From assembly GCF_947855115.1 (NCBI RefSeq), contig NZ_CANTZW010000004.1, positions 62,001-126,000 on the forward strand: a stretch of DNA of 64,000 nucleotides, read 5' to 3'. A model generated the notes under the pieces. The model was not told where the DNA came from. It did no database searches and saw only the letters and a list, made by a program, of their open reading frames with translations. Below are positions 34,207-43,601 of this stretch, one piece after another (the stretch's first letter is position 1; every line of letters begins with the position of its first letter). The stretch is from an uncultured Parabacteroides sp. (GTDB lineage: Bacteria; Bacteroidota; Bacteroidia; Bacteroidales; Tannerellaceae). Made by a program: the position numbers and the translations under genes.

Positions 34207-37200
34207 TCACTTATTCACTGCTTCTATTTTGCCTAACTCCACGTACCAAAGGTATCCATCTACCCGCTCGAAACCCATTTTACGGATTAATCGCAAGTAA
34301 TTCCTTACCTGGTTCAGATGGCGCTTGTCTTGCCGCTCGCCAAATTTATAATCCACGACAATCGCCTCCTTATCTTTTATCATCACCCGGTCCGGACGCT
34401 TAGACAGGCCTTTCCCAAACAGGATGTCCACCTCGTTCAAGACCCGAGCAGAACCATCATACCAAGCCTTTACCTCTTCCGCTTGCAATAACCCCTTCAA
34501 ACGATCGGTCAATTCCTCCGCTTCCTCCCGGTTGATCACTCCGGACAGGCGGTAGCTTTCCACCGAGACCGGGATATCTTTCGATGTACGGATACGGCTC
34601 AATACCTCGTGCATCAATGTACCGTGCTTCCGCTTGGCATTATCGAAAAAGAAACCTTTTCCATGCAAACGCAGTTGCAGACGGTCGTCCGGGGAGACAG
34701 AGCACAAACGGCTCATAGGGATTTCCTCCACGGTCTTCTCCGGCGTTCCACCCGAGGCCGGATACCACCATTCCCCCCTCTCGAAGGTATCATCTTCTAT
34801 CTCGGTATCCACTCCCGCCCACAATAGATCGGCGATGGAAGTTATCTTCTCTACCTTACCTTCCTTATTGATTTTCCTCGGACGGGGGGAGAAAACGATC
34901 AACTCTTCTTTCGAGCGGGTAAAAGCGACGTATAGGGTATTCAAGTTATCGATAAAGGCATGCAAACATTCCTTGAAATAATCCCGGGCAAAGATCGTAT
35001 TACTCAGGATCTGCCCGTAGCGGACAGGGACTAAACGCAGGCGGTCGAATGGTTTCCTCTCCGGATGACACCAAAGGATAACGGGTTTTGTCGGCTTATG
35101 ATCGATCTCCCAATCCCCGAAAGGAATAATAACAACCTTAAAGCCCAAGCCCTTGGACTTATGTACGGTCAAGATACGGATAGCGTTCTGTCCGTCCGGG
35201 GTAGCGATCGTCTTACGGTAGCCGGCCTCGTCCCACCATTTCAGGAAGCGGTTCAAATCCGCGCTCTCTTTTTGGGCATACTCGGAGACCATATCCAAGA
35301 AGGCTTGCACGAACACTTGTTCCGTTGCCGGGATACAAGCGGAAAAGGCACGGAAAAGTTCCTCGGCCACCTCATACAAGGATTGCCGGGAGATAGACAG
35401 AAAATCTTGGAAAAGGGATTCGTCGGCCTCATCCTCTCCAAATTTTCCGGTCAACACCTGGTAGGCATATACGGCCAACTTCTTGTTCGTTCGATCATCC
35501 GGATTCCGCAAATAGCGTAATACGGCGATCAGGAAACGAACCGCCGGGGAACTCCCCACGAACAGAGCGTCGTCCGAGATGATATCGTAATTATACCGGA
35601 CGGACGGATGCTCCTCCTTATAGGCCAGCAACGTATCAGCCACTAAAGCCCCCTCCTGATTGGTACGCACCAGTATGGCGATATCTTTCAGGGCATAACC
35701 GTTGTCTTGCAAACGCTCCAAGGTAGCCGGCAATCGCTCCATCGCCTCTTGTTTCCAGTCTTTATCCTCATCGCCAGATAAGAAGTCGATCCGCACATGC
35801 CCCTCCTTTTTCTGGAAAGGGGGAGGAACACGTTGAGAACTCTTATCGTAGGCGGTCGTGATTTTCGAGCAAAAGGAGGCACGCTCCTCCTCGCTCAATG
35901 AGGAAGAGGCCAATGCCTCATTATAGAGATTTTGCAGGATCTTCGGAGCGGCAGTGAAAAACGCATTATTAAACTCAACGATATACCGGCAACTCCGCCA
36001 ATTGTCCTTTAGAGTATCCTCGCGAACTTGCTCCGCGGCGAAATCCTTACGGACCTGCTCGTCCAATAGCTTCCAATCCGAGTTCCGGAAACGGTAAATA
36101 CTCTGTTTCACGTCGCCGACGATCAGATTCGCCCGGTCATGCGCCAAGCTCTCTTCCACCAGAGGCCTGAAATTATTCCATTGCATACCGCTGGTATCCT
36201 GAAACTCATCAATCATATAATGATCCACATGCGTACCCGTCTTCTCGTAGATAAAAGGAGCGTCGCTACCGCCGATAACCTTATTCAGCAATTCGGTCGT
36301 ATCGGCGATCAGCATGACATTCTTTTCCTCCCGGTAAGAGGCGATTTGCCGGGAAATATCGGTCAATATCCCCAGCGTATAATAATAGCGCACGATCTCC
36401 CGGGCCGTGTTATAGGCTGTCAGGTTGGCAAAGAGAGATACGATATTCTTCACACAGGCATTCAAGCCTTCCTCATATACACATCCGATGATCTGCCGGA
36501 GTCCCGGAGGAGTCGTCTTGGTCGTATAAGCATCCGGATTATCTGCCAAGGCTTGGAAGGTAGCTGTCGGCTCCTTCATCTCGCCTCTTGCCAATTTCTC
36601 GAGATAAAAAAACGGGGAACGGCTTCCCCCCTTAAAATCCGAGGGCTGTAACGCAAACTGTTTTAGCAACGCCATTCCTTCTTCTCCCAAACGCTTAGCC
36701 TCCGCCTCCACGGAACGGATAATGGCGTATAACTCATTCTTATAGGAATCAAGCGCTTGCCGATCCTCTATATCCTTTCCCACCTCCTCGCTAAATGCCT
36801 TATAACTCTCCTTAAAGACCTCCCGGCTGAGCGACATTATATCTTGCCGTAAGTTCCAGCCGCCCCCATCCTCGATCTTATCCTCGGCGAAACGCAGCAG
36901 CCATCCCAGTAAATCCTTGCTCTCCGGCTTCTCCAGATCGGCCAGCAGGTTATCGATCGCCTCGGTCAAGACCAGTTCTTGATCCATCTCAATGCCATAG
37001 CCTCCTTGCAAGCCGATCTCGCGGGTAAAGGCACGCATCGTTTGTTGGAAAAAGCGGTCGATCGTACTGATATTAAAGGCAGAGTAATCATGCAGGATCG
37101 CGATCAATATCTTTTTCGCCTGTTCTCTCACTTGCCGTTCCGTCAAGGAATAAGTGGAAGAAAGTAGCTGGATATAATCGGATTTCCGGCCGGAAGCTAG

Positions 37201-37374
37201 GTGATAAAGTTCCTGGACGATACGGTTCTTCATCTCATCCGTCGCCTTATTCGTAAACGTCACGGCCAAGATCCGGCGAAAAGCACCCGGCTGGGAGAAG
37301 AGTAGCGTGAGATACTCGCCTGTCAGTTTATGCGTCTTGCCCGCCCCGGCGGAAGCTCTATAGATGGTCAGCAT
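34207..37374 (-). CDS. UvrD/RecB-like helicase-nuclease (AddA-type)
   Basis: 1055 residues. The SF1A helicase core has Walker A ASAGAGKTHKL near residue 10, FTNKATDEMKNR, Walker B DEFQDTS, KQSIYRFR and the late motif LTVHKSKGLGFKVVIIP. The C-terminal ~150 residues carry a RecB-type PD-(D/E)XK nuclease core (NEVDILFGKG... then IVVDYKFGE). It likely repairs double-strand breaks as half of an AddAB-like pair; no AddB-like gene is in the window. It lies 12 nt after the SUI1-type gene in the same operon. Confidence 0.93.
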   Translation of the reverse strand: MLTIYRASAGAGKTHKLTGEYLTLLFSQPGAFRRILAVTFTNKATDEMKNRIVQELYHLASGRKSDYIQLLSSTYSLTERQVREQAKKILIAILHDYSAFNISTIDRFFQQTMRAFTREIGLQGGYGIEMDQELVLTEAIDNLLADLEKPESKDLLGWLLRFAEDKIEDGGGWNLRQDIMSLSREVFKESYKAFSEEVGKDIEDRQALDSYKNELYAIIRSVEAEAKRLGEEGMALLKQFALQPSDFKGGSRSPFFYLEKLARGEMKEPTATFQALADNPDAYTTKTTPPGLRQIIGCVYEEGLNACVKNIVSLFANLTAYNTAREIVRYYYTLGILTDISRQIASYREEKNVMLIADTTELLNKVIGGSDAPFIYEKTGTHVDHYMIDEFQDTSGMQWNNFRPLVEESLAHDRANLIVGDVKQSIYRFRNSDWKLLDEQVRKDFAAEQVREDTLKDNWRSCRYIVEFNNAFFTAAPKILQNLYNEALASSSLSEEERASFCSKITTAYDKSSQRVPPPFQKKEGHVRIDFLSGDEDKDWKQEAMERLPATLERLQDNGYALKDIAILVRTNQEGALVADTLLAYKEEHPSVRYNYDIISDDALFVGSSPAVRFLIAVLRYLRNPDDRTNKKLAVYAYQVLTGKFGEDEADESLFQDFLSISRQSLYEVAEELFRAFSACIPATEQVFVQAFLDMVSEYAQKESADLNRFLKWWDEAGYRKTIATPDGQNAIRILTVHKSKGLGFKVVIIPFGDWEIDHKPTKPVILWCHPERKPFDRLRLVPVRYGQILSNTIFARDYFKECLHAFIDNLNTLYVAFTRSKEELIVFSPRPRKINKEGKVEKITSIADLLWAGVDTEIEDDTFERGEWWYPASGGTPEKTVEEIPMSRLCSVSPDDRLQLRLHGKGFFFDNAKRKHGTLMHEVLSRIRTSKDIPVSVESYRLSGVINREEAEELTDRLKGLLQAEEVKAWYDGSARVLNEVDILFGKGLSKRPDRVMIKDKEAIVVDYKFGERQDKRHLNQVRNYLRLIRKMGFERVDGYLWYVELGKIEAVNK

Positions 37375-37386
37375 AACGAGCGGGGA

Positions 37387-37731
37387 TTAGATCGTACGGC
37401 TTTTCGAGTAGCCCTCTTTCCGGAGGATCTCCAATACTTTGGTACGCAGGTCTCCTTGGATGATGATCTCCCCGTCCTTAGCGGAGCCGCCTACGCCACA
37501 TTTCACCTTCAGGAGTTTTCCCAAGGCGGTCAAGTCCTCCTCCGTACCCCGGAAGCCGGTAATCAAGGTAACCATCTTACCGCCCCGGTTCCGCTTATCC
37601 AAGGATATGCGCAAGGCTTGTTTCTCTTTCGGCAAGGTTTGTTCCTCTTCCGTATCGCCGGTATCGTATTTAAAATCGGGATTGGTGGAATACATCACGC
37701 CCAATCGGTCTTTCCAGTCGTTCGTCTTCAT
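37387..37731 (-). CDS. SUI1/eIF1-like translation factor (YciH family)
   Basis: 114 residues. The C-terminal SUI1 domain has KMVTLITGFRGTEEDLTALGKLLKVKCG (quoted by parts) and ends EIIIQGDLRTKVLEILRKEGY. It is a putative start-codon selection factor; its bacterial role is not settled. It is the first gene of the operon with the helicase-nuclease, with a good promoter. Confidence 0.93.
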   Translation of the reverse strand: MKTNDWKDRLGVMYSTNPDFKYDTGDTEEEQTLPKEKQALRISLDKRNRGGKMVTLITGFRGTEEDLTALGKLLKVKCGVGGSAKDGEIIIQGDLRTKVLEILRKEGYSKSRTI

Positions 37732-37753
37732 ATCACTCTTTTTTTTTGAGAGC

Positions 37754-37785
37754 CAAAACTACAGATTTATCTTGGGATGGGCAAA
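37754..37785 (-). promoter_or_regulatory. Promoter of SUI1 and helicase genes
   Basis: On the minus strand TTTG (37782-37785), 20 nt, TAGTTTTG (37754-37761), 23 nt before the ATG. Confidence 0.7.
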
Positions 37786-37897
37786 TGGAAATTTTCTTCT
37801 CTCTCTTTCTAAAAAATCTCATTAAAAATCATCCAATCCTAACTCAATTATATATATTTACAATTAATAATTTGTATCACTTAAATCCAATAAAGTT

Positions 37898-38134
37898 ATG
37901 AAGAAAAAAGTTTTAAAGTTTACAGCACTAATCGGTTTAATTTTTTTCGCTCTAAACACTGATGTTTTAGCTGAAAACAGTGACGATAGCGCATGTCCTG
38001 ATGACGGAGGAGGCCCGGGTATAACTTGTGGTAGATATGAGGGAGCTTGTTGGGAATTGGATAGAATAGGTTCTATCATCTACATCCATTGCAGGTTTTC
38101 CGGATATCAAAAAGATCACTGTATACCAGACTGA
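37898..38134 (+). CDS. NVEALA-like small exported peptide
   Basis: 78 residues. The N-terminus MKKKVLKFTALIGLIFFALN, followed by TDVLAE, resembles the leader of NVEALA-family proteins of Bacteroides, though the NVEALA box itself is changed to TDVLAEN. The mature part is short, acidic and Gly-rich with five cysteines (ACPD, ITCG, GACW, IHCR, DHCI). Its function is unknown. It ends 5 nt before the ATG of the beta-propeller lipoprotein, a pairing often seen in Bacteroidetes. Confidence 0.7.
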   Translation: MKKKVLKFTALIGLIFFALNTDVLAENSDDSACPDDGGGPGITCGRYEGACWELDRIGSIIYIHCRFSGYQKDHCIPD

Positions 38135-38139
38135 AAATC

Positions 38140-39270
38140 ATGAGAGACACGATCTATTACCTAGCGATTTCCATATTTCTCTTATTCTCTTGTTCTGAAT
38201 CAAAGGAAAAGAGAAATATGGAATCAAATATCATTGCCGTAGATCTAGAAGAGCGGGACGAGGTCTCCACAAAAGATCTATTCTCCGATATCCAAGTCAT
38301 CCCACTGGAGACAACACCAAAATCGCTGATCCGTGATATAACCCAGATCAAGTTTTTTGAAAGCCGATATTATATCCATGATTATCGAAGATCCCAAATC
38401 TTTGTTTTCGACAGGGAGGGACGTTTCCAATTCGCACTTAACGAAAAAGGAGACGGTCCGGGGCAGTACCTAAATCTGTCTGATTTCGCAATTGATACGG
38501 CCCACAGGAATCTTGTAGTGCTCTGCGCCGTCAGCAACGCACTCTTTTTCTATGATCTAGAGGGCAAATTCATTGAGAAGAAGAGACTTCCCGATATCGC
38601 GGGGGCCTATAGTTCTCTACAGTTCCAAAACAAGGATACAATCGCTTTCTTTACCTATGATTATGACAATCGGCTGAAGTTCTATTCCTTATCAAAGGAT
38701 AAAATAATCGATGAGTATTTCCATGAAGAGAAAAAAGATATATTTTGCAAAGACGTATTTCCATTCCCACACTCTCTTTGCAGATCTTTGACTAACACGA
38801 TTTACTCACTCTCAAAAGCTACCTTGACAGAGCTTTATCACTGGGATTTTGGTAATTTAAATAACGACATCGAGAAATTGGAGTTTCCTTCCGGCAGGAA
38901 CCAACAAGAAAAAATCCAATACGCAAAGGATGCCTATTCCTCTAAGAGTGTAAATTATGTGATAGAGTCTCATGGGCAAAATAGCAGATACCTATACGCT
39001 ATGGTTGTCCGTAAAAACAAGTATATCCAGCTATTCTATGACCGGAAAGAACACGACTTGCTCCAATTCGAGCGAACCAAAGAGGGTTTGCAACTGTATC
39101 CGATCTACTTCGGAGAGGACTTTATCCTTTGTACCCCCGAGGGAGGGCTTCCTTTAGATGACATATTCCCCGAAAAGCTACGGAATGAAGAGCAGCGAAG
39201 GATCATCCAATCGCTTTCGGAAGAAGAGAATCCAATCTTAATTAAATATGTTTTCAAGAATGAAGATTAA
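38140..39270 (+). CDS. 6-bladed beta-propeller lipoprotein
   Basis: 376 residues from the ATG at 38140, which directly gives a lipoprotein signal (IFLLFSCSES, with Cys at about residue 17). I recognise the Bacteroidetes 6-bladed beta-propeller family: an N-terminal IAVDLEERDEVSTKDLFSD followed by VIPLETT and repeated blades such as YIHDYRRSQIFVFDREGRF. The family often has a conserved KGDGPGQY-like turn, here EKGDGPGQYLNLSDF. It is probably anchored in the outer membrane or periplasm and binds an unknown partner. It is followed by an overlapping small membrane-protein gene. Confidence 0.85.
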   Translation: MRDTIYYLAISIFLLFSCSESKEKRNMESNIIAVDLEERDEVSTKDLFSDIQVIPLETTPKSLIRDITQIKFFESRYYIHDYRRSQIFVFDREGRFQFALNEKGDGPGQYLNLSDFAIDTAHRNLVVLCAVSNALFFYDLEGKFIEKKRLPDIAGAYSSLQFQNKDTIAFFTYDYDNRLKFYSLSKDKIIDEYFHEEKKDIFCKDVFPFPHSLCRSLTNTIYSLSKATLTELYHWDFGNLNNDIEKLEFPSGRNQQEKIQYAKDAYSSKSVNYVIESHGQNSRYLYAMVVRKNKYIQLFYDRKEHDLLQFERTKEGLQLYPIYFGEDFILCTPEGGLPLDDIFPEKLRNEEQRRIIQSLSEEENPILIKYVFKNED

Positions 39271-39406
39271 CGAGAATCTAATTTACATTTTCCTTTTGGG
39301 GATACTAGCTGGTATAATTTGCGTACGATGTGTGAATCACCTAAAAAAGTCCCCAAAGGATATGTATATAGACAATTTCGAATACGAGAAAGAAAGACAA
39401 AAGTAG
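39260..39406 (+). CDS. 48-residue small membrane protein
   Basis: A short gene overlapping the end of the propeller gene (its ATG at 39260 lies before the TAA at 39268-39270). It encodes one membrane segment (IYIFLLGILAGIICV) with a positively charged CVNHLKKSPK after it and an acidic tail ending EYEKERQK. It is not recognised. The overlap and same strand suggest translation coupled to the propeller protein. Confidence 0.55.
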   Translation: MKINENLIYIFLLGILAGIICVRCVNHLKKSPKDMYIDNFEYEKERQK

Positions 39407-39452
39407 TTTCTAGTACGTCATACCGCGTTATTCCAGCCTTAAATTTGTATCG

Positions 39453-39524
39453 TAAGCGCTAACTCCTTACATTTGGGAGATCACAAATTTCTTGATCATT
39501 CATTTTTAAATCTGTTAGCGCTTA
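39453..39524. promoter_or_regulatory. Inverted repeat upstream of sensor kinase
   Basis: TAAGCGCTAAC (39453-39463) and GTTAGCGCTTA (39514-39524) are exact 11-bp complements separated by 50 nt, ending 13 nt before the kinase ATG. It could be a regulator binding pair or a long-loop RNA structure. Confidence 0.4.
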
Positions 39525-39536
39525 GAATTATCGGCC

Positions 39537-41846
39537 ATGAGAAATATCATTTTTTTCTTTTTCTGCATACTAACGATCCACTTGAACATGAATGCTCAAG
39601 GCTCCGGCGAGAAACCGTCGATAGTCGTACTGCACTCCATCAACTTCGAGGAAAGCTGGACCAAGCAGACCTATCTTGATATAGAAAGTAAATTCGGGGC
39701 GAAAGGGTTTGCCGTAGAAGGGATTTCCTTACAAGTCCCCAGTATCCGCACGGCGGAAGACCTTCAAGAGAAAAGGAAAATGATCCTAGAAAGAGTATCC
39801 GGGCAACCCACATTAGTCGTATGCATAGGAGATCCCTCCTGGCTCATCGCCCGCCCGTTGTTTGACAAGGAATGGAAAGACGTACCCTCCATCATCTGCT
39901 ACGCCAGGGATAATATGTACCTGAGAGAAGAATGCCTAATAGACCTAAATACAAATGTACTCGAGACGCTAAGCCCCACCACCGAAGTCGTAAAAGACTA
40001 TAACACCTCCTTTATAAAATACCCGGTTTACATCAAGCAAACAATCGAGCTAATGCAAAAGCTACAACCGGGATTAAACAAGCTAGCCTTCATCTTCGAT
40101 CGCCGCTACATCAGCCAACAAACAAAGGAAGACGTAGAGGAGATCTTACGGAAAGACTTCCCGGATATCCAGTTCGAGCCACTGTCTACGACCTCCATTT
40201 CCACGGAGAATCTATTAGATAAACTAGCCTCATTCGACAATAAGACCGGAGTCCTTTATTACTCATGGTACAGGACCCGGGAAGACAAGGAAAATCGTTA
40301 CTTGGTGGATAATGTCCAGAAAATGATCAACAGCTTCTCCGTCCCCCCTGTTTTCACCCTGCAAGACGTACAGACCGGAAACGGAAACTTCGCCGGGGGC
40401 TATTACATCTCCCCCGAAGATTACGCAAGGGAGACTGTCCGCATGATCGAAACGATCCTCTCGGGAAAAGACAGAAAGAAAATCCTTTCCCTAACCCCGG
40501 GAACCCCCAAGACCTACCTAAACTACCAACACCTCCTGCTTCACCAAATCGATCCCGGATTATATCCCCCCAAAGCAACCTATTTCCAAGAGCCTCCCGG
40601 CTTCTTCCGGAAATACAAGATCCATATCATAAGCCTACTCGTTATCTTGGCGTTGTCGATAACGGTAGGAATCTTACGGATACACCTCTTTATCCAGAAA
40701 CAAAAGGCCAAGGACCAAGAGCTGCAAACCGCACGCCAAGCACAGGATCTCAACCAGAAATACCAACTGATCTTGAAAGCCAGCAACATGATGACATGGA
40801 CATGGGACATAAAGACCGGTATCATCGAGTGCAACAATATCTATCTCGCCCAAAGATCTGCCCGCGACAGGGGTATAAACGGGATTTTCAGGATGTCGTC
40901 CGAGGAGTTCTACAGCGGCGTATACCCGGAAGACCTAGACCGCCTTCGCGATAAACTGAAAGCGCTAGCCTCCGGCGAGGGCCAACCGGTCGACGAGGAA
41001 ATCCGTTACTTAGACGATACGGGCCAAAATTACATCTGGATAGAGATTTTCGCCATCATCGGTAAAAGCACCTCTTCCGGCAAACCGATCTACCTGATCG
41101 GGGGAACCGCCATGATCAACCAACGCAAATTAATGGAACAGGAGCTCAGAGACAAGGCGAAGGTAGAGGAAGCCAACCGGCTGAAATCAGCCTTCCTAGC
41201 GAACATGAGCCATGAGATACGTACCCCGCTGAATGCGATCGTAGGATTCTCCAACCTGATCGCCCAGACAAATGCCACAGAGGAGACGAAAAGATTCTGC
41301 GAGATCATCGAGACGAACAACGAGCTTCTCCTCCAACTCGTGAACGATATCCTCGACCTATCGAAAATCGAGGCCGGGCAAATGGATTTCATCTACTCGG
41401 AGTTCAACGTATCCGCGTTATTCCGGAACTTATACCAGACTTTCCAAAGCCGGGTGAAAGACGGTGTCACCCTTTATTGCGAGATACCGGAACAAGATTA
41501 CGTTATCTATTCCGAGAAGAACCGCCTGACCCAAGTGATCACCAATTTCCTGACAAACGCCTGCAAATTCACGTTCCAAGGTTCTATCCACCTAGGATAT
41601 AAAGAGACGGAAGACGGATTATACTTTTACGTGAAAGATTCCGGCAAAGGCATCGAGAGGAAGAACCTCCCACACGTATTCGAACGTTTCGCCAAATTCG
41701 ACTCCTTTATCCAAGGAACCGGGCTCGGGCTGTCTATCTGCCAAACGATCGTAGAGAATCTTCACGGGAAGATCGGCGTAGAATCGGAGGAAGGAAAAGG
41801 GAGCACCTTCTGGTTCACGATCCCCTGCGTTGTATCAAGACCGTAG
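39537..41846 (+). CDS. Sensor histidine kinase with periplasmic ABC-binding-like domain and PAS
   Basis: A 769-residue membrane kinase with a signal peptide. The periplasmic domain (about 25-355) resembles an ABC-transporter substrate-binding fold. One membrane segment (about 362-385), a coiled linker and a PAS/PAC domain (about 405-530) follow. The HisKA domain has H559 in [18 protein letters not shown], and the HATPase domain has [10 protein letters not shown] and GTGLGLSIC. There is no receiver or DNA-binding domain and no response regulator next to it, so the partner is elsewhere. Its 3' end overlaps the convergent ispF by 32 nt. Confidence 0.92.
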   Translation: MRNIIFFFFCILTIHLNMNAQGSGEKPSIVVLHSINFEESWTKQTYLDIESKFGAKGFAVEGISLQVPSIRTAEDLQEKRKMILERVSGQPTLVVCIGDPSWLIARPLFDKEWKDVPSIICYARDNMYLREECLIDLNTNVLETLSPTTEVVKDYNTSFIKYPVYIKQTIELMQKLQPGLNKLAFIFDRRYISQQTKEDVEEILRKDFPDIQFEPLSTTSISTENLLDKLASFDNKTGVLYYSWYRTREDKENRYLVDNVQKMINSFSVPPVFTLQDVQTGNGNFAGGYYISPEDYARETVRMIETILSGKDRKKILSLTPGTPKTYLNYQHLLLHQIDPGLYPPKATYFQEPPGFFRKYKIHIISLLVILALSITVGILRIHLFIQKQKAKDQELQTARQAQDLNQKYQLILKASNMMTWTWDIKTGIIECNNIYLAQRSARDRGINGIFRMSSEEFYSGVYPEDLDRLRDKLKALASGEGQPVDEEIRYLDDTGQNYIWIEIFAIIGKSTSSGKPIYLIGGTAMINQRKLMEQELRDKAKVEEANRLKSAFLANMSHEIRTPLNAIVGFSNLIAQTNATEETKRFCEIIETNNELLLQLVNDILDLSKIEAGQMDFIYSEFNVSALFRNLYQTFQSRVKDGVTLYCEIPEQDYVIYSEKNRLTQVITNFLTNACKFTFQGSIHLGYKETEDGLYFYVKDSGKGIERKNLPHVFERFAKFDSFIQGTGLGLSICQTIVENLHGKIGVESEEGKGSTFWFTIPCVVSRP

Positions 41847-42300
41847 CGTAAGCGCTAATCCCCTCTTGCCGTCCGGTAAAGCCCAGTTTCTCCGTGGTCG
41901 TAGCCTTGATGGAGATATCTTCCTCATCCACTCCCATAACCTCGGCCAACACTTTCTTCATAGCGGGGATGTGGGGATTCAACTTCGGACGCTCGGCGGC
42001 TACGGTAGCGTCGATATTACCCAACTCATACCCCGCGTCTCTTAAAAGTTTCATGGTATCGCGGAGTAATATCTTACTGTCGATATTTTTATACTCCCCG
42101 GCCGTATCCGGGAAATGATAACCTATATCCCGCATATTGGCCGCTCCTAACAAAGCGTCGCAGATCGCGTGGATCAACACGTCCGCGTCGCTATGCCCCA
42201 ACAGGCCCAACGTATGCTCAATCTTAATCCCGCCCAGCCATAAGTCGCGGCCCGGCACCAAAGCATGGACATCGTAACCAAAGCCAACTCGTATCTTCAT
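41815..42300 (-). CDS. ispF: 2-C-methyl-D-erythritol 2,4-cyclodiphosphate synthase
   Basis: 161 residues, an MEP-pathway enzyme of normal length making the cyclic diphosphate intermediate of isoprenoids. The zinc ligands DVH (GYDVHAL, residues 10-12) and the H of LLGHSDADV are present, as are [22 protein letters not shown] and [14 protein letters not shown] segments. It lies 6 nt after porV as the last gene of the rex-porU-porV operon. Confidence 0.97.
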   Translation of the reverse strand: MKIRVGFGYDVHALVPGRDLWLGGIKIEHTLGLLGHSDADVLIHAICDALLGAANMRDIGYHFPDTAGEYKNIDSKILLRDTMKLLRDAGYELGNIDATVAAERPKLNPHIPAMKKVLAEVMGVDEEDISIKATTTEKLGFTGRQEGISAYATVLIQRRGS

Positions 42301-42306
42301 ACCTGT

Positions 42307-43509
42307 TTATCTGAAAAGATTCTTGATTCCATCCATATCGAACGACAAGGAGAAGCGCAACGTCTGGTCCAACGGGTTACTTTGTACCGTACTGATCAGA
42401 TAAGCGGCATCCAACTGGAAAACACTCATGCGGAAACCTGCTCCGACCGAGAAATACTGACGGTTTCCCTGGTATTTATTCTCATAGTAATAACCGCCGC
42501 GCACGAAGAATTGCTGATTGTAATTATACTCAAGGCCGATCGACGCCATAATCTCCTCCAGCTCGCCCTTAAAACCATTCGGCGAATCTCCAAACGACTT
42601 GAAGATACCCGTGATCGGAGACATATTATTGTACTCCTCATATTTTTCTTTATAAGCGGCCTCATCCTCCGTGGTCGTACCCTCCTGGATCGGAGCCGTA
42701 GGAACCAAATATTTACTCAAATCCACATAGATACCAATCTGGTTATAATCATCGAGCGGATACAGCAATCCGGTTCCGATCTTCAACGTCGTAGGCAAGA
42801 ACTGGTTCGTATTTCCTCCATCGTAAGAGACCTTCGTTCCGATGTTGGAGACGTTAAAACCAAAACTCCACAAGCACTCGCTATTACCCAAGATCACGTA
42901 TTTCTCCAGATAACCGGCGATATCCGCGGCAAAAGCGTTGTCCGGAACCATTTCCGCGTCCGACGAGGCCCCCATATCCGAACGGATATAACGCAAGGCG
43001 ACCGCCATAGAGAACACATCCGACAACTTACGGCTATAGCTCACGTCGAGAGCCATCTCATAAGGATTCAATATAAGCTGATTACCTAATCCCTGCTCCC
43101 GGCTTTCCACCACTTCTCCCAACGAGAAATAACGCAAGGAAGCTCCGATCGCCTGCAAATCGCTATCGCCCAGTTTATAATAACCGGCCAGATAAGCCAA
43201 GGCCACGTCATTTACCAACTTACGTAACCAAGGCGTATAGGATAAAGCGACCCCGGCCTTACTATAGCTAAAAGCATATTTAGCCGGATTCCAATATTGG
43301 GAATTCACATCCGGCGTAGTAGACACGCCATTATCACCCATAGCGCCTCCGCGAGCGTCGGGCGCGATAGACAAAGAGGGTATCGCCGTATTGATCGGGG
43401 CGAATTTATGTTTAACATCGTCCGCGCCTCCTTGAGCATACAAAGCCGTGAACGCCGTCAAGAAGCTGCAAACCGCCAGTAACAGACTGAGTCTTGAAAT
43501 TCTTATCAT
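42307..43509 (-). CDS. porV: Type IX secretion outer-membrane protein PorV (LptO)
   Basis: A 400-residue FadL-like outer-membrane barrel with a signal peptide (cleavage near ALYAQ). Strong family marks are AIPSLSIAPDARGGAMGDNG (N-terminal) and SQYWNPAKYAF. It shuttles type IX cargo to the sortase PorU at the surface. It follows porU by 92 nt and precedes ispF. Confidence 0.96.
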   Translation of the reverse strand: MIRISRLSLLLAVCSFLTAFTALYAQGGADDVKHKFAPINTAIPSLSIAPDARGGAMGDNGVSTTPDVNSQYWNPAKYAFSYSKAGVALSYTPWLRKLVNDVALAYLAGYYKLGDSDLQAIGASLRYFSLGEVVESREQGLGNQLILNPYEMALDVSYSRKLSDVFSMAVALRYIRSDMGASSDAEMVPDNAFAADIAGYLEKYVILGNSECLWSFGFNVSNIGTKVSYDGGNTNQFLPTTLKIGTGLLYPLDDYNQIGIYVDLSKYLVPTAPIQEGTTTEDEAAYKEKYEEYNNMSPITGIFKSFGDSPNGFKGELEEIMASIGLEYNYNQQFFVRGGYYYENKYQGNRQYFSVGAGFRMSVFQLDAAYLISTVQSNPLDQTLRFSLSFDMDGIKNLFR

Positions 43510-43601
43510 ATATTATATTCTAAAAATACGTTTATTATTTACCATTCCTACTAGGGTAATAAACATACCCCATGCTTATTATAAACTAATTACCCGATAC
43601 T

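Noticed and set aside
41847..41858. CGTAAGCGCTAA similar to the inverted repeat before the sensor kinase
   Set aside because: It lies inside ispF coding sequence (ISAYA) and has no second arm, so it is likely coincidence.
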